Source: an uncultured Planctomycetota bacterium
Lineage (GTDB): Bacteria > Planctomycetota > Phycisphaerae > UBA1845 > Fen-1342
Direction: 5' to 3'
Length of the DNA stretch: 57,231 nt
Assembly: GCA_900696535.1 (NCBI GenBank)
Contig: CAADGM010000267.1
Coordinates: 1-57,231, forward strand
The notes beneath the pieces were generated by a model. It was not told the DNA's origin. It saw only the letters and a list, made by a program, of their open reading frames with translations, and searched no databases. Below are positions 40,337-48,714 of the stretch, one piece after another (the first letter of the stretch is position 1; each line of letters begins with the position of its first letter). Position numbers and translations under genes: made by a program.

Positions 40337-41842
40337 ATGCCGGATCACGCTGGTTGCTCGCGACGCGATGTCTTCAAGCTGGCGGCCGCGGTCGGGCTCG
40401 GCGGCGGGGCGGCCGGTCTGCTGGCGGATACGCCGCCAGCGGACGTTGCGAAGCCCGGCGCCGCGCCCCGAAACATCATCCTGATGGTCTCGGACGGGAT
40501 GAGCCTCGGCGTACCGTCGCTGGCGGAGGCGTTCTCGCACGCGGCTCGCCAGCGCGGGACCGCATGGGCCCGCCTGCTCACGACACCGGGTGTCGTGCAC
40601 GGCTTGTTCGACACGTCGTCGCTCAACTCGCTGGTGACCGATTCGGCGGCCGCCTCGAGTGCGTGGGGCAGCGGCTCGCGCGTGTTCAACGGCGCATTGA
40701 ACGTCCTGCCGGACGGGACGCGGCTGACACCCATCGGCGTCCTGACACGTGACAGCGGCCGACGCGTCGGCCTGGTGACCACGACCCGCATCACGCACGC
40801 CACGCCCGCCGGCGTCGCCGCCGTGCAGCCCAGCCGCGACGACGAGAACGACATCGCGCCGCAGTACGTGCGCTGCGTCGACGTGCTGCTCGGCGGCGGG
40901 CGAAAGCACTTCGCTCCCGGAGAGCGCAATGACGGCCGCGACGTGCTCCGTGAGTACGCCGACGCGGGTTTCACGGTCTGGACGCATCGATCCGAGGTCT
41001 CCTCAGGTCCGCGCCCGGACCGGGTGCTGGGACTGTTCGACTCGGGGCACCTGCCTTACGTCATTGATGTGCGAAACACGCCCGAGCTGACCGAACGCAT
41101 CCCGACCCTGGCCGAGCTGTCGGCCGCGGCGATCGACATCCTCGCGCGCAGCGAGCGTGGCTACCTGCTCCAGATCGAGGGTGGGCGCGTCGATCATGCC
41201 GCCCACGCGAACGACGCGGCAGCTTTGCTCTGGGAGCAGCTCAGTTTCGACGACGCGCTGGACACCGTGCTCCACCTGGTGTCCGAGCGCGACGACACGC
41301 TGTTGATCGTCACCTCGGACCACGGGAACTCGAACCCGGGACTGAATGGCATGGGCGACGACTACCGCGACAGTCCTCGCTGTCTCGAGCGCGTCGTTGG
41401 TGCCCGAGCGTCGTTCGCCGCGTGCGAGAAGCGGCGTGGCGGTAGGCCCAGTCGCGAACTTGTGGCCGACGTGCTGCGGGCGAGTACCGGCGTGGAGCTA
41501 TCCTCGACAGAGATCGACGCAGTGCACGCCGCGCTGACCGGCGCCGACCGCCGGGCGGTGCTCAATCGCCAGCAGTCGGGCTGGGCGGGTGTGCTGGGTC
41601 AGGCACTGTCCAACCACTTCGGGATCGGGTGGACGGGGACGACGCACACGCAGGACTGGGTGCTGGTCAGCGCGATCGGCCCCGGCGCCCAGCGGTTCAC
41701 GGGGCTGCGGCACCACGTGGCGTGGTTTGCCGAGGTGGCCGGGTTGTGGGGAATCCGCCACCAGAATCCCGAGATGAGCGCGGAAGAGGCCGCCCGCTTC
41801 GCTGGCCGCGTGCCCGGCGTGGCGGCGGCGCACTGGGCGTAG
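40337..41842 (+). CDS. PhoA-type alkaline phosphatase, Tat-exported
   Basis: A 501-residue alkaline phosphatase. ATG at 40337 has GGAGGAAG upstream. The N-terminus has a twin-arginine signal, CSRRDVFKLAAAVGLGGG, so it would be exported folded. The metal-site motifs are IILMVSDGMS (Asp), VTDSAAASSAWGSG with the phosphorylated Ser, QIEGGRVDHAAHAND, LIVTSDHGNSNPG and TTHTQDWVLVSA (His). The order and spacing match E. coli PhoA. It would release phosphate from organic esters outside the cytoplasm. It is a single-gene unit between a terminator-like hairpin and the KAS III operon. Confidence 0.92.
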   Translation: MPDHAGCSRRDVFKLAAAVGLGGGAAGLLADTPPADVAKPGAAPRNIILMVSDGMSLGVPSLAEAFSHAARQRGTAWARLLTTPGVVHGLFDTSSLNSLVTDSAAASSAWGSGSRVFNGALNVLPDGTRLTPIGVLTRDSGRRVGLVTTTRITHATPAGVAAVQPSRDDENDIAPQYVRCVDVLLGGGRKHFAPGERNDGRDVLREYADAGFTVWTHRSEVSSGPRPDRVLGLFDSGHLPYVIDVRNTPELTERIPTLAELSAAAIDILARSERGYLLQIEGGRVDHAAHANDAAALLWEQLSFDDALDTVLHLVSERDDTLLIVTSDHGNSNPGLNGMGDDYRDSPRCLERVVGARASFAACEKRRGGRPSRELVADVLRASTGVELSSTEIDAVHAALTGADRRAVLNRQQSGWAGVLGQALSNHFGIGWTGTTHTQDWVLVSAIGPGAQRFTGLRHHVAWFAEVAGLWGIRHQNPEMSAEEAARFAGRVPGVAAAHWA

Positions 41843-41888
41843 AGGGGCGGGGGCGGGGGACGGGCCGGCCGCCGCGGCCCTGCGGCGA

Positions 41889-41917
41889 TTGACGGTCGGC
41901 GAACTCCGCGCGACAAT
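41889..41917 (+). promoter_or_regulatory. Sigma70-like promoter of the KAS III/GT-C operon
   Basis: TTGACG at 41889-41894, a 17-base spacer, GACAAT at 41912-41917. The first gene starts at 41989. From there to 48536 the genes overlap or nearly touch and no other promoter of this quality was seen, so one transcript is likely. Confidence 0.5.
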
Positions 41918-41988
41918 GTGGGGTCAACCTCCGCGGTCCCGGGGCCTGGACCGGCGCGCGGCGCGGCACCGACTAGGGCAGAGGACGT

Positions 41989-43119
41989 ATGGACTCTTCG
42001 CTGCATCGCGTGTTTGTCACTGGCACCGGTTCTTTCCTGCCTGGCCAGCCGATCACGAACGACCGAATCGACGACGTGCTCGGCCGACTCGACGACGCCC
42101 CGCCCCGCGTGCTGGGCTTTATCCGCAACGTCGGCCCCCGGATGCTGGAAGGCAGCGGCATCGACTTCCGGCACTTCGCCGTCGACCCCGAGTCACGCCG
42201 CCTGACCCACAGCGTCTCCGGCCTGGCGGAGGCGGCGGCGCGGCGGGCGCTGGCGGCGGCCGGGCGGCAGCCTGAAGATATCGAACTGCTGATAGTCTCT
42301 TGCCCCAATTACGATTGCAGCACCCCGCCCACCTCGGCCCTGCTCCAGGAGCGCCTAGGGATCGAGCGGTGCGCCGAGATGGAGATCCACTCCAACTGCT
42401 CCGGCCTGGGCAAGGCCGCGCAGGTGGCCTACGACGCGCTGCGGCTGGGCCGCTATCGAAACGCGCTCATCGTCCTGCCGCAGCTCTCCAGCGTGTACCT
42501 CCGGGCCGCCTACTTCAACCAGGCCGAGGCGAACAAGACCCAGGCCGCCCTGCGCTACATCCTGGCCGACGGCAGCGGGGCGGTTCTCTTCGAAGCGGCC
42601 GAACGCGGATTCACCGGCGCCCGGCCCCGCGAGGTGCTCGGCGCGTACGTCGAGTCGGTGGGCGGCAAGATGACCCCCGCCATGACCGCCGGCGGCGGCG
42701 TGGCCGACCTGCTCGAAGCGGCTCCGCTCACCAAGACCGTCTTTGACCGCGGTCGACACCACCTCGACCAGGACTTCGCCGCGGTCAGCCGCTACGCGGG
42801 CGTCTTCCTCCTCGAAGGCACCCGCCGCATGCTCGACGCGCTGCATGTCGATCCGCGCTCGATCGACCACTTCGTCTTCTCGATCCCCACGATGCAGCTC
42901 TACGAGCAGAACTGCCCCCAGTTCGCCGAGCGACTCTTCGTCACGCCCCAGTCCATGCAGTTCCGCGCCCGCAAGACCGGCTACTGCGGCGGCGCGTCCG
43001 TGCTGATTCACTTTGACGACATGGTGCGCGGCGGCGAGCTTCAGTCCGGCCAGTTGGCCGTGCTCCACTCGGTGGAGTCCAGCAAGTGGATGACGGCCGG
43101 TTTCCTCGTCCGTGCCTAG
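41989..43119 (+). CDS. 3-oxoacyl-ACP synthase III-like protein with atypical active site
   Basis: A 376-residue thiolase-fold protein like FabH/OleA: VTGTGSFLPGQPITNDRID at the start, LIVSCPNYDCSTPPTSALLQ, then the nucleophile C137 in IHSNCSGLGKAAQVAYDALR. The second half should hold the catalytic His and Asn. At the His place (PHQAN in FabH) it reads FSIPTMQLYEQN, and at the Asn place (GNTSAAS) it reads KTGYCGGASVLIHF, so both appear to be replaced. It may catalyse acyl transfer, condense by another mechanism or be a scaffold. It starts the operon; AGAGGA precedes ATG. Its stop lies inside the next gene. Confidence 0.8.
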   Translation: MDSSLHRVFVTGTGSFLPGQPITNDRIDDVLGRLDDAPPRVLGFIRNVGPRMLEGSGIDFRHFAVDPESRRLTHSVSGLAEAAARRALAAAGRQPEDIELLIVSCPNYDCSTPPTSALLQERLGIERCAEMEIHSNCSGLGKAAQVAYDALRLGRYRNALIVLPQLSSVYLRAAYFNQAEANKTQAALRYILADGSGAVLFEAAERGFTGARPREVLGAYVESVGGKMTPAMTAGGGVADLLEAAPLTKTVFDRGRHHLDQDFAAVSRYAGVFLLEGTRRMLDALHVDPRSIDHFVFSIPTMQLYEQNCPQFAERLFVTPQSMQFRARKTGYCGGASVLIHFDDMVRGGELQSGQLAVLHSVESSKWMTAGFLVRA

Positions 43120-44548
43120 CGACACTTCCGGGCCAGTGATGCCCACGTCGTCCCCCGCCGCGGCGAGAGACCGCCCCCCGGACAACCGCTACAGCAGTCG
43201 GCGACTGTCGCTCGCGGCGCTCGGCGTCGGGTTGGTCGCGATCTTCCTGCACCTGGCCTCGCTCGGCTGGGGGTTCTTCTGGGATGACTTCTTCCACCAG
43301 GCCGTGCTCCGCGACCTGGTGCCCGAAGCCGACTTCCACAAGTGGAGCTTGTTTGACTTCGACCTGAGCCGCACGGCCCCGGGCCACACCCACGCCATCT
43401 TTCGCCCCTGGTGGACCGACGGCGACTTCAAGGCCCGCTTCTTCCGCCCCGTCACCAGCCTCACGCTCTGGCTCGACCACGTCCTCTTTGGCGATTGGGC
43501 GCCCGGCTATCACGTCACGAACCTGCTCATATTCGCGCTGGTCGTCGTGGCCGCCTGGCGCTTGTACCGCGCGCTCCCCATCTCGCCTCGGGCGGCTCTC
43601 TTCGCCCTGGCGCTGTTCGCCTGGGACGACGTCCACGCCGTGCCCGTCGGCTGGGTCGCGAATCGCAACTCGATCCTCGCGCTGCTGTTCACGCTTCTCA
43701 CAGTGCACGCCGCACGCCGCTACCTTGCCCACCCGAGCCCGGTCTGGCTGGCTGGGGCCGTGATGGCCCAAGTGCTCGCGTTCGGATCGAAGGAGTCCGG
43801 GATCGTCGCCTTCCCGCTGGCCTTCGCGTACATGATGTGCTGCGGCGAGGTGCACGGGCCGGCAGCGACGCCGCAACGTGTGGCGCGCAGCCCCCTGACC
43901 TGGATGCTCGGCGCCGCGGCGCTGCTCATGCTCGTGGGCTACATCGCCGGCGGCTACGGTGCCCGGTCACTCATGTACGTCAGCCCCTGGGACGACCCGC
44001 TGGCACTCCTACTCCGCGTCCTCACCATGCTGCCGCTCGGCTTGCTCAGCCTCGTGCTCGGTGTGCCGCCGGACCTGGCCGTGCTCCAGCCCTGGATCGG
44101 CCCTGCGATGCTCGCGGCGGCGGGGGTGATCGTGCCCCTCGCGGCCTGGACGTGGCTCAAGGTCGTCGGCTGGTCGCGCGTGGCGACGTTCGCGTCGGCG
44201 TGGGTCGTGCTGTCACTGATCGTCGAGGTGGGCGGTGACGTTTCAAACAGACTTCTCGGCAGCGCGAGCTTCGGCGCGGCCCTCTTGCTGGGGCTGCTTC
44301 TAGACCGCGTCCTGGAGCTGCCGCGCCGCTGGCGACACACGCCCGCCTTCGCGCTCGCCAGCCTTGTGTTTCTGACAGGCGGCGTGCTGGGCCCGGGCCT
44401 CGCGCCGTTCCTGGCCGGCGGCCTGGCGCGATTCGCTGCCGGGGATCGCGAAGTCGTCCGGTCCCTGCCGCTGGCGGATGAGAGCACTGTCGGGGTGTTG
44501 CTCAATGCCCGCTCGGGGTTACAGGCGATTCTCGGCACGGCCACGTAG
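43112..44548 (+). CDS. GT-C-like multispanning membrane protein, stopped early by TAG
   Basis: A 478-residue polytopic protein with about ten helices. The first loop has GWGFFWDDFFHQ, the acidic pair expected in GT-C (PMT/ArnT-like) glycosyltransferases that use polyprenyl-phosphate sugars. Later come HVTNLLIFALVVVAAWRLY, GWVANRNSILALLFTLL and FGSKESGIVAFPLAFAYM, matching the paralogue at 46623 (SAAHNAIASAFFFL, FSRESAIVWPV). The frame ends at TAG 44546-44548, yet the same frame continues to 44941 with the missing C-terminal domain. GTG at 43112 overlaps the KAS gene by 8 bases; ATG at 43139 is the alternative start. Confidence 0.72.
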   Translation: MPSDTSGPVMPTSSPAAARDRPPDNRYSSRRLSLAALGVGLVAIFLHLASLGWGFFWDDFFHQAVLRDLVPEADFHKWSLFDFDLSRTAPGHTHAIFRPWWTDGDFKARFFRPVTSLTLWLDHVLFGDWAPGYHVTNLLIFALVVVAAWRLYRALPISPRAALFALALFAWDDVHAVPVGWVANRNSILALLFTLLTVHAARRYLAHPSPVWLAGAVMAQVLAFGSKESGIVAFPLAFAYMMCCGEVHGPAATPQRVARSPLTWMLGAAALLMLVGYIAGGYGARSLMYVSPWDDPLALLLRVLTMLPLGLLSLVLGVPPDLAVLQPWIGPAMLAAAGVIVPLAAWTWLKVVGWSRVATFASAWVVLSLIVEVGGDVSNRLLGSASFGAALLLGLLLDRVLELPRRWRHTPAFALASLVFLTGGVLGPGLAPFLAGGLARFAAGDREVVRSLPLADESTVGVLLNARSGLQAILGTAT

Positions 44549-44941
44549 CGCTGCCTGCACGATGCCAACCGCGGACTGCTCGTCCCGCTTACAGCCGGTC
44601 GGCGCGAGCTGACCTGGCTGCGCGACAGCGAAACTACTATGGTGTTGACCTCCCGCTCCGTACCGCTGCTCGAAGCGCACCTCGAGCGGCTCTTCCGCAC
44701 GCGCCGGGCCGCGCCATCCGTCGGCGCCCGCTACGACGCGGGCCTCTTTGAAGCTGAGGTTCTGTCGGCCGACGACGCGGGTCTGCGAAGCGTTCGTTTC
44801 CGCTTCCCGTTCAGTCTCGATGATCAGCGGTACCGGTTCCTGTCATACGACGGCGAGACCATCGTCCAGCTCACCCCGCCGGCTGTCGGCCGGTCACTGG
44901 AAATCTCCGAGCCGCCAGCGCCGTTCCCGGGGGCGCCCTAG
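44549..44941 (+). pseudogene. C-terminal remnant of the GT-C-like protein after the amber codon
   Basis: This 130-codon segment carries on in the frame of the upstream ORF. SVGARYDAGLFEAEVLSADD and LRSVRFRFPFSLDDQRYRFL parallel the C-terminal domain of the protein at 46623, GTVVRGEAFDVTVLEADDKG and TKLKLTFPEPLDSPAYLFF. An ATG at 44639 could in principle restart translation, but no ribosome site precedes it. It is thus the severed extracytoplasmic domain, not an independent gene. Confidence 0.65.
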
Positions 44942-45031
44942 CGCCCGCGCCACGGCCACGATTTGACAGCGGCTCGCCGCGCCCGAATCATGCCGCGGCT
45001 GACTCGACAGCCCCGGCGCTCGAGGATGCCC

Positions 45032-45604
45032 ATGCCCGACCGCGTTGCTGGCCCACGCTCAACTTCGCGCCCCGCCGCGCCGCTGGCAACGTGGCTGGAA
45101 CGCGTGCCGCTGTCCGTGCGGATGACGGTCTACAGCACATCATTCCTGGCATTCATCCTCGTCCTGCTCCCCTGGCTCGCGCATCGGCTCGATGTCCACT
45201 TCCCGAGCCTGCACGTCGAGCTTGGCGCCGGGCGCCTCGTCGGCGTCGTGATCGCAGCCGTCGCGCTCGGCATCTACGCCGCCTCGTCGTACGTCCTGAC
45301 GCACCACGGCCGAGGCGCGTACGTCGAGTTCGACCCGCCCAGGGAGTTCGTCGCCGTCGGACCATTCCGCTGGTGCCGCAACCCGATCGCGGGCAGCCTG
45401 GTCCTGACCATGCTCGGCCTGGCACTGACCTTCTCCTCGACCGGGATCCTGCTGCTGTTCCTGGTGGGGATGGCGCTCGCGCACATCCAGGTCGTCCTGT
45501 TGGAAGAGCCGCTCTTGCGGCAGCGTTTCGGTGCGCCGTACGCACGCTACCTGCGCGAAGTGCCGCGCTGGATCCCGCGCCGACCGCGAGGGAGCGCGCC
45601 GTGA
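45032..45604 (+). CDS. ICMT/PEMT-family integral membrane methyltransferase-like protein
   Basis: A 190-residue membrane protein of the isoprenylcysteine carboxyl methyltransferase/phospholipid methyltransferase superfamily. About four helices are visible (MTVYSTSFLAFILVLLPWLA, LVGVVIAAVALGIYAASSYV, SLVLTMLGLALTF, STGILLLFLVGMALAHIQVV). The SAM-binding part is FVAVGPFRWCRNPIAGSLVL with EEPLLRQRFGAPYARYLREV and PRWIPR. It would methylate a lipid or prenylated group in the membrane. ATG at 45032 has GAGG 6 bases upstream. Its stop overlaps the SDR gene start (GTGA). It follows the broken GT-C gene by 90 bases. Confidence 0.83.
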   Translation: MPDRVAGPRSTSRPAAPLATWLERVPLSVRMTVYSTSFLAFILVLLPWLAHRLDVHFPSLHVELGAGRLVGVVIAAVALGIYAASSYVLTHHGRGAYVEFDPPREFVAVGPFRWCRNPIAGSLVLTMLGLALTFSSTGILLLFLVGMALAHIQVVLLEEPLLRQRFGAPYARYLREVPRWIPRRPRGSAP

Positions 45605-46626
45605 CCTTCGCTGTCACCGGCGGCAGCGGCTTCTTCGGTCGCGCGCTGCTGCGCCGTCTTGCCGAGCGAGGCGAGACCGCCCGCGCCCTGGCGCGCTCGG
45701 CCGACTCCGCGCAGCGCGTCGAGGCGCTGGGTGCCGAAGTTCATCGAGGCGACCTGACCGACCCCACCAGCCTCCGGGGCTTCGTTCGCCCCGGAGACGT
45801 CCTGATTCATGCAGCCGCGCACGTCGACCTTGTTGGTCGCTGGACGATGTACCAGCTCGGCACGGTCGACGCCACCCGCAACCTCCTTGAGGCAGCGTTG
45901 CCGTCGCGCCCCGCGCGCGTTGTCTACGTCAGCTCGGCGGGCGTGTACGGCCGGCTCGATCCGCGCGGCCTCTGCGCCGAGCGCAATACGCCCCAGCCAC
46001 GCCGCGCGGAGTTCTACGGGCGCGCCAAGCTCGCGGCCGAAGCGATCGTTCAACAGCATTGCACGCAAGCCGAGGTGCCTTGGTGCATCGTCCGCCTTGG
46101 ATTCCTCTATGGTCCGCACAACGAGACGTTCGAGCGACGGCTGCGGATCTTCAGGTCAGCCGGTAGCCTGTCGATCGTCGGCCGTGGTGACAACCGCATC
46201 GCCACGCTCTATGTCGACGATGCCGCGGACGCCGTCATCCTGGCCGCGACGCACCCCGCGGCGAACGGCCGCATCTACGACGCTGCCAGCGATGAGCGCG
46301 TCACGCAGGCCGAATTCATGCGGGCACACTGTGCGGCACTGGGCCTGGGCGCGATTACCCGACACCTGCCTGTCTGGCTCGGGCTGGTCGGTGGACTGGC
46401 TGCCGAGCTGATCTCCTCGCTGACCGGCCAGGTGCCCGACGTCAACCGCGCCGCCGTCCGACTGATGGCCGCAGACCAGGCGGTCGACGCCGGACGCCTG
46501 CGACGCGAGCTGGGCTGGTCCCCGCGCTACTCGTTTCGTGAGGGGATTGAGCGCGTGCGCCTCTCGCAGCATGACGCCGCCGCCGCGCCCGTTGCGGGCG
46601 ACGCCGCACCGCCGGAGTCCGCTTGA
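45601..46626 (+). CDS. Extended SDR, 3beta-HSD/OleD-like NAD(P)-dependent reductase or epimerase
   Basis: A 341-residue extended short-chain dehydrogenase. The Rossmann motif is FAVTGGSGFFGRALLRRLAE, followed by GDLTDPTSL and VLIHAAAHVDLVG. The active site is VYVSSAGVYG (Ser) and EFYGRAKLAAE (Tyr-x3-Lys). The C-terminal part, RIATLYVDDAADAVILAATH, YDAASDERVTQAEFM and HLPVWLGLVGGLAAELISSL, fits the 3beta-hydroxysteroid/OleD-like branch more than sugar epimerases. With a KAS III-like gene in the same operon, reduction of a beta-keto lipid is plausible. GTG start within the previous stop; its own stop overlaps the next TTG start. Confidence 0.85.
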   Translation: MTFAVTGGSGFFGRALLRRLAERGETARALARSADSAQRVEALGAEVHRGDLTDPTSLRGFVRPGDVLIHAAAHVDLVGRWTMYQLGTVDATRNLLEAALPSRPARVVYVSSAGVYGRLDPRGLCAERNTPQPRRAEFYGRAKLAAEAIVQQHCTQAEVPWCIVRLGFLYGPHNETFERRLRIFRSAGSLSIVGRGDNRIATLYVDDAADAVILAATHPAANGRIYDAASDERVTQAEFMRAHCAALGLGAITRHLPVWLGLVGGLAAELISSLTGQVPDVNRAAVRLMAADQAVDAGRLRRELGWSPRYSFREGIERVRLSQHDAAAAPVAGDAAPPESA

Positions 46627-48536
46627 GCACGACGCACCAGGACGACGCGGGGAGTTTGGGCGCACGGCCGACGGTCGAGCGCCCTGCGGGTCGCCGCGCG
46701 GCGGGCCGCGAGCTGCTCTGGGCTGGGCTCGTGTTGGCCGGCGTCGTGCTGGGCACGCACATCTGGGCCTTGGGCGACGGGCTGTTTTTCGACGACCACT
46801 GGCACCGGGCGAACGTCCGCGAGAAGTCGTGGTCCTTCCATGACCTCACCGAGTCCGCCACCTTCTCCCTGCCCAGCCGGCTCACCAGCCTGTGGTGGCA
46901 GGAGCACCCACTGCTCTGGCGTTTCACCCGGCCGGTGGCGATGGCCCTGTTCAAGGTGCAGTACCTGCTGGTGGACGGCGACCCGGTCCTGACGCACGCG
47001 TTCTCGATCCTCTGGCACTATGCGACCTGCTTGCTCGTCTTCCTCCTGGCGCGGTGGGCGATGGGGGACTGGCGCTGGGCGCTGCTTGCGGGCTGTCTCT
47101 TTGCCTTCAATCCCCACAGCGTCTTCACGGTGAGCTGGTCGGCCGCGCACAACGCCATCGCCAGTGCGTTCTTCTTCCTCGCCGCCGTCCTGCTCTACAC
47201 GCGCGCCTCGTTTGACGGCGACACACCGCGTGCGCGCGTTCGCCTGGGTTGGCTCGCGGCGGCGATCGCGCTCTGGGGCCTCGGCGTCTTCTCGCGTGAA
47301 TCCGCCATTGTCTGGCCGGTGATCGTCGCGGCGCTCGACCTGTCCCTCGGTGGTCGCCGACACGTGCTGCGGCGCTGGCCGGTCTATCTCGTGCTGACCG
47401 CGCTGACGCTCGCCTTCGTCTACTACCGGCTGGTCGCTTTCCCGCAGCGTGCCACGCCGGAAATCTACTTCACCGCGCCCCACGGCCTGGCTTACGTCGG
47501 GTTCGCGCTCGGCAAGCTGCTCTACCTCATCTTCACCCAGATCTTCTACACGCCCATGTTTCTAGGGCTGGCCTCCTACGGCGATGAGCCCGCCAGCGCG
47601 CACCTCGGAGCGTACGCGTTCATGCTCGTCGTCGTCGGGCTCATCGCGGCGTGGTATGCCTGGGCGGCCCGCGGGCAACGCGCCGCCCTCGTCTGGCCGA
47701 CGTGGGTTGTGGCGGGGTACTTGCCCGTGATCCCCGTGATCGTCATGCCGCACTTTGCATACCTTCCGGCGGCCGCCTACTTCGTCATGCTCGCGATCAT
47801 GCTTCGCCGCCTTCGGGGGCGGCTTCGCGTGATCGTGACGCTGCTCGTGATCGCGCCGACGCTCTGGACGCACGGCATCTACCGCGTCGCCTGGCGCGGC
47901 GTGGTCGCGGCCGAGCAGGTGATCGTCGAGGACATCGCGCTGCACACCCCGCGGCCCGCGCCAGACAGCAAGCTTTTCCTCGTCAACCTGCCCGTGGCCG
48001 GGATCTACACCGTCGAGGCGCTACAGGAGCGCTGGCGCGCGGCGGGGCTTGCGGGCTACGTGCTGACGTTCGCCCCGCACCCGCTGCGGATGGACGCGCG
48101 CTTCACGCTGGAGCAAGTCGGCCCACGTGAACTCGTGCTCGGAACCGAGCCGCCCGGGTACTTCGCCGGACACTCCGGCCGCATGCTCGTCGGCGGAATG
48201 CGGGCGGGAGCCCTGGCCGCGGGGACGGTTGTCCGTGGCGAGGCGTTCGACGTGACGGTACTGGAGGCAGACGATAAGGGCGTCACGAAGCTGAAACTTA
48301 CCTTTCCCGAGCCGCTCGACAGCCCGGCGTACCTCTTCTTCGCCTCAACGCCCGACCGCCCGGCAGCGCGGCTGCGATTTCCCCTCGGTCAGCCCGTGCA
48401 ATTCGACCCCCCGGGGTCCGAGTACGAGCAGCGCGTCGGCTCGCTGCTCGCGGCGCGCGCGGACTTCTTCCGGCTCATCAGGCTCACGCAGCGCGTCGTC
48501 CGCGCCGACCTGTACCTGACGAATACGGACAACTGA
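46623..48536 (+). CDS. GT-C-like multispanning membrane protein (intact paralogue)
   Basis: A 637-residue protein starting at TTG 46623, inside the previous stop (TTGA). About ten to eleven helices fill residues 30-430. The first loop has WALGDGLFFDDHWHRAN, again with paired acids as in GT-C glycosyltransferases, and later HNAIASAFFFLAAVLLYTRA and GVFSRESAIVWPVIVAALDL. The last 190 residues are a soluble, probably periplasmic beta domain. It resembles the interrupted gene at 43112 in layout and motifs, so the operon had two related glycosyltransferase-like proteins. Donor and acceptor are unknown; GT-C is a fold-level call. A hairpin follows the stop. Confidence 0.75.
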   Translation: MSTTHQDDAGSLGARPTVERPAGRRAAGRELLWAGLVLAGVVLGTHIWALGDGLFFDDHWHRANVREKSWSFHDLTESATFSLPSRLTSLWWQEHPLLWRFTRPVAMALFKVQYLLVDGDPVLTHAFSILWHYATCLLVFLLARWAMGDWRWALLAGCLFAFNPHSVFTVSWSAAHNAIASAFFFLAAVLLYTRASFDGDTPRARVRLGWLAAAIALWGLGVFSRESAIVWPVIVAALDLSLGGRRHVLRRWPVYLVLTALTLAFVYYRLVAFPQRATPEIYFTAPHGLAYVGFALGKLLYLIFTQIFYTPMFLGLASYGDEPASAHLGAYAFMLVVVGLIAAWYAWAARGQRAALVWPTWVVAGYLPVIPVIVMPHFAYLPAAAYFVMLAIMLRRLRGRLRVIVTLLVIAPTLWTHGIYRVAWRGVVAAEQVIVEDIALHTPRPAPDSKLFLVNLPVAGIYTVEALQERWRAAGLAGYVLTFAPHPLRMDARFTLEQVGPRELVLGTEPPGYFAGHSGRMLVGGMRAGALAAGTVVRGEAFDVTVLEADDKGVTKLKLTFPEPLDSPAYLFFASTPDRPAARLRFPLGQPVQFDPPGSEYEQRVGSLLAARADFFRLIRLTQRVVRADLYLTNTDN

Positions 48537-48604
48537 AGGGCGAGCCCGACGTACTACCGATGGAGGGCGGCGTCGCTGCGCCATCGCGGTGCGTCCGGCT
48601 CCCA

Positions 48605-48629
48605 GGAGCGTTGCTGCGAGCAGCGCTCC
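48605..48629 (+). terminator. Terminator of the KAS III/GT-C operon
   Basis: GGAGCGTTGCT pairs with AGCAGCGCTCC (10 of 11, one G-U) around a GCG loop, followed by CCCCTTATTCT. It lies 69 bases after the last stop of the operon and before the HPF gene. Confidence 0.65.
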
Positions 48630-48714
48630 CCCCTTATTCTGCTTCGGCGAGCAGCGTGTCGTATGGAATCGGCAGGCGGTCGCGAAGGCCGGCTGCTGCA
48701 CGGGAGAGCTCGAC

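Larger units (their letters stand above)
43112..44941 (+). pseudogene. Full extent of the GT-C-like gene with an internal amber codon
   Basis: Reading through the single TAG at 44546-44548 gives one continuous frame to the stop at 44939-44941, 609 codons, close to the 637 of the paralogue at 46623. No other stop or shift is needed. The sequence before the stop (GVLLNARSGLQAILGTAT) and after it (RCLHDANRGLLVPLTAGRRE) flows like a single soluble domain. A TGG to TAG change would explain it. It may be a true pseudogene, a read error or a suppressed stop. Confidence 0.6.

Noticed and set aside
44546-44548. TAG as a pyrrolysine codon
   Set aside because: No pyrrolysine genes or context are visible, the family has no Pyl proteins, and a Trp to stop change is simpler.
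44639-44941. Independent small gene after the GT-C-like gene
   Set aside because: It is in the same frame as the upstream ORF, lacks a ribosome site and matches the C-terminal domain of the paralogue, so it is part of an interrupted gene.
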